DNA of 15,537 nucleotides from Rubrivivax sp. (GCA_004211235.1 SEEY01000022.1:1-15537), one strand, 5' to 3'; shown: positions 7,319 to 15,315, counted from the first letter of the stretch. A program made the numbers and translations. Notes: generated by a model not told the origin, from the letters alone.

Positions 7319-8611
7319 ATGTCCCACCGCGTCCTGACCGGCATCACCACCACCGGCACCCTGCACCTCGGCAACTATGTCGGCGCGATCCGCCCGGCCA
7401 TTGCGGCCAGCCGTGCACCCGGCGTGGAAAGCTTCTTCTTCATGGCCGACTTCCACGCGCTGATCAAGTGCGACGAGCCGGACCGCATCGCCCGCTCCAG
7501 CCGCGCCATCGCCGCCACCTGGGTCGCCGCCGGGCTGGACACCGACCGCGTGACGCTCTACCGCCAGAGCGACATCCCCGAGATCCCCGAGCTGACCTGG
7601 CTGCTGACCTGCGTCACGGCCAAGGGCCAGATGAACCGCGCGCATGCCTACAAGGCCGCCGTGGACGCGGCCGTCGCCGCCGGCGAGGAGCCGGATGCCA
7701 ACGTCAGCCTCGGCCTCTTCAGCTACCCGGTGCTGATGGCAGCCGACATCCTGATGTTCAACGCGCACAAGGTGCCGGTGGGCAAGGACCAGGTGCAGCA
7801 CATCGAGATGGCGCGCGACGTCGGCCAGCGCTTCAACCACCTGTTCGGCCAGGGCCGCGAGTTGTTCACGCTGCCGGAGGCGGTGACCGATGCCGAGATG
7901 GAGCTGCTGCCCGGCCTGGACGGCCGCAAGATGAGCAAGAGCTATGACAACGTCATCCCGCTCTTCGAAGGCGGCGCCAAGGCCTTGCAGGACGCGGTGG
8001 CGCGCATCGTCACCGACAGCAAGCTGCCGGGCGAGCCGAAGGAGCCGGAGGGCCAGGCGCTGGTCACCATCTACGATGCCTTTGCCACGCCCGAGCAGCG
8101 CGCCGCCTTCCGCGCTTCGCTGCGCGCCGGCCTCGGCTGGGGCGAGGCCAAGCAGCAGCTCGTCAGCCTGATCGAAGGCCAGATCGGCCCGATGCGGGCG
8201 CGCTATGAAGCGCTGATGGCCAACCCCGCGGAGCTCGAAGCCATCCTGCAAGCTGGTGCGGCCAAGGCACGTGCCATCGCGGCGCCCTTCCTGAAGACGC
8301 TGCGCGAGGCCGTCGGCCTGCGGCCCTACACCTCGACCGCGGCCACGGCCGTCCTCAAGGCCGAAAAGGCCGCGCTGCCGGTCTTCAAGCAGTACCGCGA
8401 GGCGGACGGGAAGTTCTACTTCAAGCTGCTGTCGGCGGCCGGCGAGCTGCTGCTGCAGAGCAGCGGTTTCGAGCAGGGCCGCGAGGCCGGCCAGTGGGTC
8501 GCGCGGCTGAAAAAGGAAGGCTCTGCGGCGCTGACCGCCGACGCGCCGGTGCAGCGCGAGGCGCCCGAGGCCGACATCACTGCCGCGCTGGCCGCCTTCC
8601 AGGAAGACTGA
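7319..8611 (+). CDS. trpS: Tryptophanyl-tRNA synthetase with C-terminal extension
   Basis: Class I aminoacyl-tRNA synthetase that charges tRNA-Trp with tryptophan in the cytoplasm. The HIGH-equivalent is HLGN (16-19) within [11 protein letters not shown], and the KMSKS loop is intact at 204-208 ([10 protein letters not shown]). [14 protein letters not shown] and [14 protein letters not shown] are typical TrpRS tryptophan- and ATP-site segments. At 430 residues it exceeds the usual 330-350. The extra part includes [20 protein letters not shown] (365-384) followed by [17 protein letters not shown], which resembles the DUF1508/YegP fold seen at the end of some betaproteobacterial TrpRS proteins. 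The ATG follows a small hairpin rather than a visible ribosome site. The ECF sigma gene starts one base after the stop, so the two are probably co-transcribed and translationally coupled. Confidence 0.97.
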   Translation: MSHRVLTGITTTGTLHLGNYVGAIRPAIAASRAPGVESFFFMADFHALIKCDEPDRIARSSRAIAATWVAAGLDTDRVTLYRQSDIPEIPELTWLLTCVTAKGQMNRAHAYKAAVDAAVAAGEEPDANVSLGLFSYPVLMAADILMFNAHKVPVGKDQVQHIEMARDVGQRFNHLFGQGRELFTLPEAVTDAEMELLPGLDGRKMSKSYDNVIPLFEGGAKALQDAVARIVTDSKLPGEPKEPEGQALVTIYDAFATPEQRAAFRASLRAGLGWGEAKQQLVSLIEGQIGPMRARYEALMANPAELEAILQAGAAKARAIAAPFLKTLREAVGLRPYTSTAATAVLKAEKAALPVFKQYREADGKFYFKLLSAAGELLLQSSGFEQGREAGQWVARLKKEGSAALTADAPVQREAPEADITAALAAFQED

Positions 8612-8612
8612 C

Positions 8613-9206
8613 GTGGTGACGTCGCCCGCGATCACCGAGCTGCTCGCCGGCACCGCGCGCGGCGACGGTGCGTCGCTGCAGCAGCTCTATGCGGTGCTCT
8701 ACCCCGAGATCAAGCGCGTTGCCCGCATGCGCCTGGCGCAGAGCGGTACCAACGGCCGCGTGCCGGGGCTGGACACGACAGCCCTGGTGCACGAGGGCTT
8801 CCTGCGCATGGCCGACCAGCAGGGCCTGCAGGGCGACACGCGGGGCCAGTTCTTCGCCTACGTCGGCCGCGTGCTGAGATCGGTCGTCATCGACCACCTG
8901 CGCACCGAGGGCCGCGACAAGCGCGGCGGCGATGCCGTCATGGTGACGATGTCGGCGGCGGACGACGTGGCCGCCGTGCAGAGCCAGGCCGTCGACCTGA
9001 TCGGCCTGGACCAGGCGCTCGCGCGCATGCACGAGCTGGACAAGGGCCTGTACGAGCTGATCGAGATGATCGGCTTCGCGGGCCTGTCCATCGCCGAGGT
9101 GGCGGCGCTGCGCGACGTCTCCACGCGCAGCGTCAACCGCGAGCTTTTGAAGGCCCGGGCGCTGCTGCAGGCGCTGCTCGGCGACTCGCCCAACACCACC
9201 TACTGA
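8613..9206 (+). CDS. ECF-family RNA polymerase sigma factor, Ser/Thr-kinase-linked type
   Basis: 197-residue ECF sigma factor of the Sigma70_ECF/TIGR02999 type, a group commonly encoded beside Ser/Thr kinases. Region 2 runs from about residue 20 to 100, with LVHEGFLRM (58-66) and RGQFFAYVGRVLRSVVIDHL (77-96). Region 4 contains a helix-turn-helix, LSIAEVAALRDVSTRSVNRE, near residues 152-171. The acidic DAED-like motif normally just before LVQE is replaced by Asp54-Thr55-Thr56-Ala57. In the related EcfP of Vibrio parahaemolyticus, phosphorylation of a threonine in this region is reported to supply the missing charge. The start is GTG at 8613, one base after the trpS stop; the next codon is also GTG, so either may be used. 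No anti-sigma gene is next to it; the kinase at 9348 is the likely controller. Its regulon cannot be read from this window. Confidence 0.9.
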   Translation: MVTSPAITELLAGTARGDGASLQQLYAVLYPEIKRVARMRLAQSGTNGRVPGLDTTALVHEGFLRMADQQGLQGDTRGQFFAYVGRVLRSVVIDHLRTEGRDKRGGDAVMVTMSAADDVAAVQSQAVDLIGLDQALARMHELDKGLYELIEMIGFAGLSIAEVAALRDVSTRSVNRELLKARALLQALLGDSPNTTY

Positions 9207-9256
9207 AGGTATGGAGCCCCTCGCCCAAGGCATACCTTGGCCGGTCCCCCGAGGGG
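9206..9256 (+). repeat. Overlapping, mutually exclusive inverted repeats after the ECF sigma gene
   Basis: AAGGTATG (9206-9213) pairs with CATACCTT (9231-9238). CCAAGG (9225-9230) pairs with CCTTGG (9235-9240) over a CATA loop; the two share bases and cannot form together. CCCCTCG (9217-9223) pairs with CGAGGGG (9250-9256), which excludes a further small hairpin, GTCCCC/GGGGAC (9244-9258). The RNA could therefore switch between at least two folds. No U-tract follows. Confidence 0.6.
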
Positions 9257-9258
9257 AC

Positions 9259-9295
9259 GGCGATGCTTGGCGGATTGACCGCCAAGCACATCGCC
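9259..9295 (+). repeat. Strong hairpin upstream of the kinase gene
   Basis: TGCTTGGCGG (9264-9273) and CCGCCAAGCA (9279-9288) form a perfect 10-bp stem with loop ATTGA. Alternatively, GGCGATG (9259-9265) pairs with CATCGCC (9289-9295) to extend an 8-bp upper stem to 15 bp with a CA bulge. A further GGGCCG/CGGCCC hairpin lies at 9301-9321. The lack of a following U-run argues against a classical terminator; a regulatory RNA element or a dispersed intergenic repeat are the alternatives. Confidence 0.6.
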
Positions 9296-9347
9296 AGGAC
9301 GGGCCGGCTTGGGAGCGGCCCGGCGCTCGGCCCGGAAGTTTCCACTG

Positions 9348-12119
9348 ATGCGGCAAGCTGAATGGCAGCGGCTGTCCGCGCTGTTCGACGAACTCGCCGA
9401 CCTCTCGCCCGTCGAGCGCCAGGCGCGGCTGGCGACGCTGCCGACCGAGCAGGCGGCGCAGCTGTCGCGCATGCTGGCGGAGCTGCCCGAGGACGGCCCG
9501 GTGACGGCGGCCAGCATCTTCGACTTCCAGCGCCAGCTGGCCGGCGTGCTGGCGGAGCCGGCCGGGCCGGCGGCCGATGCACCCAAGGCCGGTGACCGCT
9601 TCGGCGCCTGGTGCCTGGCGGAGCTGCTGGGCGAGGGCGGCATGGGCCAGGTCTGGCGGGCCGAGCGGGCCGACGGCCTCTACCAGGGCGAGGCGGCCAT
9701 CAAGCTGCTGCGCACCGACGTGGCCGGCGCGGGGCTGGCGGCACGGTTCGCGCGCGAGCGGGCGCTGCTCGGCCGGCTGGCCCATGCCGGCATCGCCCGG
9801 CTGCTGGATGCCGGCGAGAAGGACGGCCAGGCTTTCCTGGTGCTGGAGTACGTGGCGGGCCAGATGCTGTCGGACCATGTACGTGGCCGGCCGCTCGCCG
9901 AGCGGGTGGCGCTGCTGGTGAGCGTCGCCAGCGCCGTGGAGTACGCGCATGCGCAACTCATCGTCCACCGCGACCTCAAGCCCAGCAATGTCGTCGTCGA
10001 CGAGCAGGGCTCGCCCAAGCTGCTGGACTTCGGCATCGCCGGCCTGCTGGACGACTCGGGCCAGCAGGCCGACAACGCCCTGACGCAGATCACCGGCCGG
10101 CGCATGACGCCGGCCTATGCGGCGCCGGAGCAGATCACCGGCGGCGCCATCGGCGTGGCGGCGGACATCTATTCGCTCGGCGTCATGCTGCACGAGCTGG
10201 CCACGGGCCGGCTGCCGTTCGGCCGGCGCGGCCAGAGCCGCACGGCGCTGGAGCATGCGGTGCTGCACGGCGAAGCCAAGCGCCTGCGCCAGACGCTGGA
10301 CCAGCCCGACGACACGGGCACGCTCGAAGCCGGCCCCGGCCGCCCGCCCGATGCGCACCGCGCCGCGGGCGACCTGGAGGCGGTCGTTGCCAAGGCCTTG
10401 CGCAAAAACCCGGCCGAGCGCTACGCCAGCGTCGGCGCGCTGATCGATGACCTGGAGCGCTGGCTGACGCAGCGGCCCGTCAGCGTGCGGCGCGAGGACT
10501 GGCGCCACCGCCTGTACCTCTGGGCGCGGCGCAACGCGGCCTTCGCCATCGGCGGCAGCCTCGTCTTCGCGGCGCTGAGCCTGGGCCTGGCGGTGAGCCT
10601 GTGGCAGCGCGGCCAGGCGCAGGCGGCGGCGCGCCAGTCGGACCAGGTGACGAGTTATTTCGCCGAGCTGCTCGGCGCCGCCAGCCCCGACCAGAACGGC
10701 GGCCGCCAGCCCACCGTCGTCGAGCTGCTCGACCGCAAGCGCGAGGAGCTGCGCACGCGCTTCAACGACCAGCCGGAGGTGAAGGACCGCATCCTGCAGA
10801 CGCTGGCCCGGACCTACTTCGCGCTGCAGCGCTTCGACGTTGCCGCGCCGCTGGCGGAGCAGCGCCTGCAGCTGGCACGCCAGGCCTTCGGCGAGACCGA
10901 CCCGCGCACCGAGGACGCCACGCTCGTGCTGGCTGCGGTGCACACCGCCGTGGCCAGCGCGCAGCCCGTGATCGACCTGCTGGCGCCGCTGCTGCCGCGC
11001 TGGGACAGCCGCTACGGCCTGCTGAGCCAGGACAGCTACGACCTGCGCCTGCAGCTGCTGGGCGCCTATGCGCGGCTGGGCCGCTTCGCCGACGCGGAGC
11101 GCGAGTTCGCCATCGCGCGGCGCGCCAACGAGGCGATCAACGCGACGGACGATTTCGAGCGCGCCCGTTTCGCCACGCAGGAGAGCGTGCTGTTCGTGCA
11201 GCAGGGCCGCCTGGCCGAGGCCGAGCACGCGCTCGAGGCGACCCGGCCGTTCTGGGCGGCCACGGAGCCTGGCCGCCTGCGCAATGCCCTCGTGCTGGAG
11301 CGCAACTACGGCTTCGTGCACTGGAAGCGCGCTGCCGAGAGCGCAGCAGCGGCCACGGCGCGCAGCGACGGCCAGATCCGCCGCTGGGACGCGATGGCCC
11401 GCCCCGGCAACCACGCCAGCACGCTGATGCGCCAGCAGCTCGCCATCTACCTGCAGCAGCTCGGCGAGTTCGGCGCCGCGCTGGCGCAGTTGAGCCAGGC
11501 CCAGGCCGACACCGAGGCGGCCGGCGCAGACGACGCCGTCACCGGCCAGTTGCGGCGCATCCAGTTGCTGGAGGCCCGCGTGCTGGCCGCCGGCGGCGCC
11601 GATGCTGCGGCGGTGCAGGCAGCCACGCAGGCGCTGGCGGGGCTGGACGCTGCCGCGCTGATCCGCGATGTGCGCCGTGCGGACGGCCTGCTGATGCTCG
11701 GCCGCGTCGCGCTCGCGCCCGGCGCCGGCGCGGCCGGCCAGGCGCTGGGCCGCGAGCTGCAGGCGCGCCTGGCCGCGCTGCGCCCGGTGTTGGCGCAGGC
11801 GCGCAACGCGCTGACGCGCATCGCCCTGTTCGAGGCGCGCCTGGCCGGCACCCCCGCCGCGTGGCTGGCCGCCACGCGCGAACGCATCGCCTATTTCGAC
11901 GCCCTGCCCGAACCCCAGGGCCTGCCCGAGTGGACGGCACGGCTGCAGCACGCCTGCGCGCTGCGCGCCGCCGGCCAGCCCTGGGCCGAGGCGGCGGCCC
12001 GCGCCGAGGCGGCCCGGCCGGTGGGCCTGGCCTCGCTCACGCCCGCACCGCATCCGCTGGCCGGCGTCGTGGCGCGGTTGCCGGCGGGCCTGCCGGGCGA
12101 TTGCGACTGGCGCTTCTAG
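9348..12119 (+). CDS. Membrane-bound Ser/Thr protein kinase with TPR-like C-terminal region
   Basis: 923-residue Hanks-type kinase, the probable partner of the preceding sigma factor. An N-terminal helical segment (1-70, WQRLSALFDELADLSPVERQ) is common in kinases paired with ECF factors. The kinase domain spans about 85-380: glycine loop GEGGMGQV (95-102), Lys119 in AIK, HRDLKPSN (207-214) with catalytic Asp209, DFG (227-229) and APE (259-261). All catalytic residues are present, so it should be active. One membrane helix (about 397-418) follows. The remaining roughly 500 residues are Ala/Leu/Arg-rich helical repeats resembling TPRs, presumably periplasmic and sensory. The ATG at 9348 was chosen because GGAAG sits 9 nt upstream; a TTG at 9309 in the same frame would add 13 residues with no comparable site. 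It is separated from the sigma gene by a heavily structured 141-bp spacer. The signal sensed is unknown. Confidence 0.93.
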   Translation: MRQAEWQRLSALFDELADLSPVERQARLATLPTEQAAQLSRMLAELPEDGPVTAASIFDFQRQLAGVLAEPAGPAADAPKAGDRFGAWCLAELLGEGGMGQVWRAERADGLYQGEAAIKLLRTDVAGAGLAARFARERALLGRLAHAGIARLLDAGEKDGQAFLVLEYVAGQMLSDHVRGRPLAERVALLVSVASAVEYAHAQLIVHRDLKPSNVVVDEQGSPKLLDFGIAGLLDDSGQQADNALTQITGRRMTPAYAAPEQITGGAIGVAADIYSLGVMLHELATGRLPFGRRGQSRTALEHAVLHGEAKRLRQTLDQPDDTGTLEAGPGRPPDAHRAAGDLEAVVAKALRKNPAERYASVGALIDDLERWLTQRPVSVRREDWRHRLYLWARRNAAFAIGGSLVFAALSLGLAVSLWQRGQAQAAARQSDQVTSYFAELLGAASPDQNGGRQPTVVELLDRKREELRTRFNDQPEVKDRILQTLARTYFALQRFDVAAPLAEQRLQLARQAFGETDPRTEDATLVLAAVHTAVASAQPVIDLLAPLLPRWDSRYGLLSQDSYDLRLQLLGAYARLGRFADAEREFAIARRANEAINATDDFERARFATQESVLFVQQGRLAEAEHALEATRPFWAATEPGRLRNALVLERNYGFVHWKRAAESAAAATARSDGQIRRWDAMARPGNHASTLMRQQLAIYLQQLGEFGAALAQLSQAQADTEAAGADDAVTGQLRRIQLLEARVLAAGGADAAAVQAATQALAGLDAAALIRDVRRADGLLMLGRVALAPGAGAAGQALGRELQARLAALRPVLAQARNALTRIALFEARLAGTPAAWLAATRERIAYFDALPEPQGLPEWTARLQHACALRAAGQPWAEAAARAEAARPVGLASLTPAPHPLAGVVARLPAGLPGDCDWRF

Positions 12120-12154
12120 GCTGCGGCGGGCGTTTCCTAGAGTGGCCGCCCTAG
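12116..12154. other. CTAG-rich structured spacer after the kinase gene
   Basis: Three CTAG tetramers occur within 39 bp (12116, 12137, 12151); the first includes the kinase stop codon. GGCGG (12125-12129) can pair with CCGCC (12146-12150), bringing the outer CTAGs together. CTAG is normally rare in GC-rich proteobacterial DNA. It could be a weak terminator or a protein site; function is not established. The rest of the gap to 12259 shows only a short GCGGGTCCCGC palindrome and the ribosome site GGAGA (12251-12255). Confidence 0.3.
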
Positions 12155-12259
12155 CGAAATCGGCCGGGCGTCACGCCAAAAAGCGTTTTCCCGTAGCGAA
12201 GCAGGCAAACGGCGCGGGTAAGTTCGCGGGTCCCGCACAAGAAGCCCCCCGGAGACCCC

Positions 12260-13954
12260 ATGGCCACCATCGCCGCCGACCAGCTCGCCCTGCAACGCCT
12301 GTACCACTGGGAGCGCAGCGCCGGCAGCAGCGTCACACTGACCCAGCCGATGGGCGGCACGGAGGTCAAGGATTTCACCTGGGCTCAGGTGGGCGACGAG
12401 GTGCGGCGCATGGCGGCCTTCCTGAAGGCCAGGGGCGCCGCCGAAGGCTGGCCGGCCGACGCCAAGGTGGCCATCCTGTCCAAGAACTGCGCCTGGTGGC
12501 TGATGAGCGACCTCGCCATCTGGATGGCCGGTTATGTCAGCGTGCCGCTGTACCCGACCCTGGCGGCCGAGACGATTGCGCAGATCCTGGCGCACAGCGA
12601 AGCGCGCTTCATTTTTCTCGGCAAGCTGGACGGCTGGGCTGGCATGAAGCCCGGCGTGCCGGCCGGCCTGCCCGGCGCCAGCTATTCGCTCTCGCCGGGC
12701 GATGCGAAGCAGACCTATGAGAGCTGGGACGCCATCTGCGCCCGCACCGAGCCGCTGCAGGGCGAGCCGACGCGTGCGGCGGGTGAGCTGTGCACGCTGA
12801 TCTACACCTCGGGCACGACCGGCAACCCGAAGGGTGTGATGCACAACTTCGGCGCCTTCGCCTGGGCCATTGCGGAAGGCCTGGAGCGCTTCCCGATGAG
12901 CGCTGGCGACCGCATGCTGTCCTATCTGCCACTCGCCCACGTGGCCGAACGCGTGCTCATCGAGCATGCGTGGCTGAAGGTCGGGCTCAAGGTGTTCTTC
13001 GCCGAGTCGCTGGAGACCTTCACGGCCGACCTGCAGCGCTCGCGGCCGACGATCTTCTTCAGCGTGCCGCGGCTGTGGGTCAAGTTCCAGCAGGGGGTGC
13101 AGGCCCGGATGCCGGCCGAGAAGATGAACAAGCTGCTGCGCCTGCCGATCATCGGCGGGCTGGTTCGGCGCAAGGTGCTCAAGGCGCTGGGGCTGGACCA
13201 GTGCCGCATCGCCGTCGGCGGCGCCGCGCCCATGCCGGTGGCGCTGCTGGAGTGGTACGGCACGCTCGGGCTGCACATCAACGAGGGCTACGGCATGACC
13301 GAGAACCTGGCGCTGTCGCACATGACGCTGCCGGGCAGGAACCAGCGCGGCACCGTGGGCCCGGCCTACGACGGCGTGCAGACGCGCATCGACCCGGCCA
13401 CCGGCGAGCTGCAGATGCGCAGCCCGGCGCTGATGATCGGCTACTACAAGGAGCCGGGCCTGAGCGCCGATGCGCTGACCGCCGACGGCTGGCTGCGCAC
13501 CGGCGACAAGGTGACGCAGGACGCCGAAGGCTGCGTGCGCATCACCGGCCGCGTGAAGGACCTGTTCAAGACGAGCAAGGGCAAGTACGTCGCCCCGGCG
13601 CCCATCGAGGACCGGCTGGGCATGAACCCCGCCATCGAGGCCTGCTGCGTGGCCGGCGCCAACCTGAACCAGCCGCTGGGCATCGCCATGTTGTCGCCGC
13701 AGGGCCTGGCGCGCGCCAGTGCCGACGCGGCCGGGCTGCAGGCCGAGCTGGGCCAGCACCTGGCCGCCATCAACGCCAGGCTCGACCCGCACGAGCAGCT
13801 CGACACGCTGGTGCTCATCAAGACGCCGTGGACCGTGGACAACGGCTTCATCACGCCGACCTTCAAGGTCAAGCGCAACCATGTCGAGGAGGTCTATGGC
13901 GGCCGCTTCGAGGCCTGGGTGAAGCAGCGCGCCAAGGTGCAATTTGCCGATTGA
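12260..13954 (+). CDS. AMP-forming long-chain acyl-CoA synthetase (FadD15-like)
   Basis: 564-residue ANL-superfamily enzyme that activates fatty acids to acyl-CoA through an acyl-AMP intermediate. The ATP-binding loop is YTSGTTGNPKG (182-192). The adenine/acyl-site motif EGYGMTE (342-348) is present, as are WLRTGDK and GRVKDLFKTSKGKYVAPAPI, the hinge and A8 region of long-chain synthetases. The C-terminal TPTFKVKR (532-539) holds the expected catalytic lysine. Length fits the shorter bacterial FadD15-like group rather than E. coli FadD. The ATG has GGAGA just upstream, with a short 4-nt spacing. It stands as its own unit after the CTAG-rich spacer, and an exported small protein follows 11 nt after its stop. 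Its specific acyl chain cannot be read from the sequence; a role in beta-oxidation or lipid recycling is inferred. Confidence 0.93.
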   Translation: MATIAADQLALQRLYHWERSAGSSVTLTQPMGGTEVKDFTWAQVGDEVRRMAAFLKARGAAEGWPADAKVAILSKNCAWWLMSDLAIWMAGYVSVPLYPTLAAETIAQILAHSEARFIFLGKLDGWAGMKPGVPAGLPGASYSLSPGDAKQTYESWDAICARTEPLQGEPTRAAGELCTLIYTSGTTGNPKGVMHNFGAFAWAIAEGLERFPMSAGDRMLSYLPLAHVAERVLIEHAWLKVGLKVFFAESLETFTADLQRSRPTIFFSVPRLWVKFQQGVQARMPAEKMNKLLRLPIIGGLVRRKVLKALGLDQCRIAVGGAAPMPVALLEWYGTLGLHINEGYGMTENLALSHMTLPGRNQRGTVGPAYDGVQTRIDPATGELQMRSPALMIGYYKEPGLSADALTADGWLRTGDKVTQDAEGCVRITGRVKDLFKTSKGKYVAPAPIEDRLGMNPAIEACCVAGANLNQPLGIAMLSPQGLARASADAAGLQAELGQHLAAINARLDPHEQLDTLVLIKTPWTVDNGFITPTFKVKRNHVEEVYGGRFEAWVKQRAKVQFAD

Positions 13955-13965
13955 GCGGCGACTGC

Positions 13966-14391
13966 ATGCAAAGCGCGTTTCGTCGTCGAATCGTCTTCGC
14001 CTTCGTGGCCTCGCCCTTCGTCTTGCCTGCGCACGCTGAGACGATCTCGAAGAATGCCGCCGTGGCACTGGCAGAAAGCTTCATTGCAAAGAACGGCTAC
14101 ACGACATTGCCGCGCGAGCAAGTCAACGCAGCACTCGCACCAGAGTCCCTTGAACTGGGCAGCAGCCGCGAGGAGCAGCTCTCGCTGCGGTTCAACAGCC
14201 TGAAGCCCAAAGCCATCGGGGTCAAATCAGATGGCGAAGACGGGCCCACAGGATGGAGCGTTGCCTTCGACTTCGCCGGCCCGAACATCGACTCGTCCAT
14301 CTGTCGGGTCGTGACGATGGACGCAGATGGCAAGAACTTGGTCTTGCAACACCGAGACGGCATCCGCTCCTACTTCGCCGGATTCGACTGA
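13966..14391 (+). CDS. Small exported protein of unknown function
   Basis: 141 residues. An N-terminal Arg-rich start and hydrophobic run followed by PAHA|E gives a signal peptide cleaved near residue 24, so the mature protein of about 117 residues is probably periplasmic. The mature part begins with a helix (AVALAESFIAKNGY), has a central segment SLRFNSLKPKAIG, then predicted strands around GWSVAFDFAG and RVVTMDADGKNLVLQHRD. This helix-then-sheet pattern recalls small PepSY- or NTF2-like proteins, but I cannot assign a family. GC content over sampled lines is about 53-65%, lower than the flanking genes, and it uses codons such as GCA, AAG/AAA and TTG more freely; recent acquisition is possible. 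The start is 11 nt after the acyl-CoA synthetase stop with no strong ribosome site, so it may rely on translational coupling. It converges on the LysR-type gene with an 18-bp gap. Confidence 0.75.
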   Translation: MQSAFRRRIVFAFVASPFVLPAHAETISKNAAVALAESFIAKNGYTTLPREQVNAALAPESLELGSSREEQLSLRFNSLKPKAIGVKSDGEDGPTGWSVAFDFAGPNIDSSICRVVTMDADGKNLVLQHRDGIRSYFAGFD

Positions 14392-14409
14392 TCGCGCCGT
14401 CGTTCGCGT

Positions 14410-15315
14410 TCACCCGCGCCAGTAGTCGGCACGCCCGTAATGCGCACGCAGATGTTCCACCCACAGCCGCGTGCGCAGCGGCAGATGGCGTGAGCGCGGA
14501 AACACCGCGTAGATGCCGTTGGGCGGCGCGGCAAAGTCGTCCAGCACGCTGACCAGCCGGCCGCTCGCCAGATCGGCCTCGACCTCCCAGGTGCTGCGCC
14601 AGGCCAGGCCCAGGCCCGCCACGCACCAGTCGTGCAGCACCTGGCCGTCGCTGCAGTCCAGCCGCCCCGCCGGCCGCAGGTGCTGCACGCCGCCGTCGAC
14701 CTGGAAGGCCCAGCCGCGCACCTGGCTGGCCTCGGAGCTGAGCGTCAGGCAGGCGTGGCGGCCGAGTTCGTCCGGATGCCTGGGCGTGCCGGCGCGCTTG
14801 AGGTAGCCGGGTGCGGCGACGCACAGGCGCCGGTTGTCGGCCAGGCGCGTGCTGACGAGGCTGGAGTCCGGCAGGTCGCCGACGCGCACGGCGCAGTCGA
14901 AGCCTTCGTGGACGATGTCGACGACGCGGTCGCTGAGGTTCAGCGACAGGCTCAGCTCGGCGTGTTCGGCCAGGAAGGACGGCACCAGCGGCGCCACGTG
15001 GCGGCGGCCAAAGCCGGCCGGCGCCGTCACGCGCAGATGGCCGCTGGCTTTCAGCCCGCCGACGCTCACCGCGGCTTCGGCGTCCGCGAGCGCGGCGACG
15101 AGGCGCTGGCAGTCTTCCAGAAAGGCCTGGCCCTCGGGCGTCAGCGTCAGCCGGCGGGTCGTGCGCAGCATCAGCTTGACGCCCAGCCGCCCCTCCAGCG
15201 CATCCATGCGCCGACCCATGACGGCCGGCGCCACGCCCTCGACCTGGGCCGCGGCAGTCAGGCTGCCCTTGGCGGCCACGAGCACGAAGGACTCGATCTG
15301 CTTGAGCTTGTCCAT
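14410..15315 (-). CDS. LysR-family transcriptional regulator
   Basis: 301-residue LysR-type regulator of normal length. The N-terminal winged helix-turn-helix covers about residues 1-60: MDKLKQIESFVLVAAKGSLT, then AAAQVEGVAPAVMGRRMDALEGRLGVKLMLRTTRRLTLTPEG. The effector domain begins near HLRVTAPAGFGRRHVAPL and contains FDCAVRVGDLPDSSLV and HPDELGRHACL, which place it in the large CrgA/DmlR-like group. The ATG at 15315 agrees with the usual start of the family. It is divergent, across 156 bp, from a gene that looks like malate synthase G, and LysR regulators commonly control the divergent neighbour. Its effector might be a two-carbon acid such as glycolate or glyoxylate, but this rests only on that neighbour. 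It converges with the small exported protein gene, with no visible terminator between them. Confidence 0.93.
   Translation of the reverse strand: MDKLKQIESFVLVAAKGSLTAAAQVEGVAPAVMGRRMDALEGRLGVKLMLRTTRRLTLTPEGQAFLEDCQRLVAALADAEAAVSVGGLKASGHLRVTAPAGFGRRHVAPLVPSFLAEHAELSLSLNLSDRVVDIVHEGFDCAVRVGDLPDSSLVSTRLADNRRLCVAAPGYLKRAGTPRHPDELGRHACLTLSSEASQVRGWAFQVDGGVQHLRPAGRLDCSDGQVLHDWCVAGLGLAWRSTWEVEADLASGRLVSVLDDFAAPPNGIYAVFPRSRHLPLRTRLWVEHLRAHYGRADYWRG

Noticed and set aside
9309..9347. Earlier TTG start for the kinase
   Set aside because: The 13 extra residues (GAARRSARKFPL-type) lie within the structured spacer and lack a ribosome site, whereas the ATG at 9348 has GGAAG at a good distance.
8577..12053. 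A 1158-codon open frame on the minus strand, antisense to the kinase and sigma genes
   Set aside because: Composition is Arg/Gln/Ala/Gly-rich without domains. Both plus-strand genes show intact catalytic or DNA-binding motifs, so this is a shadow of GC-rich coding.
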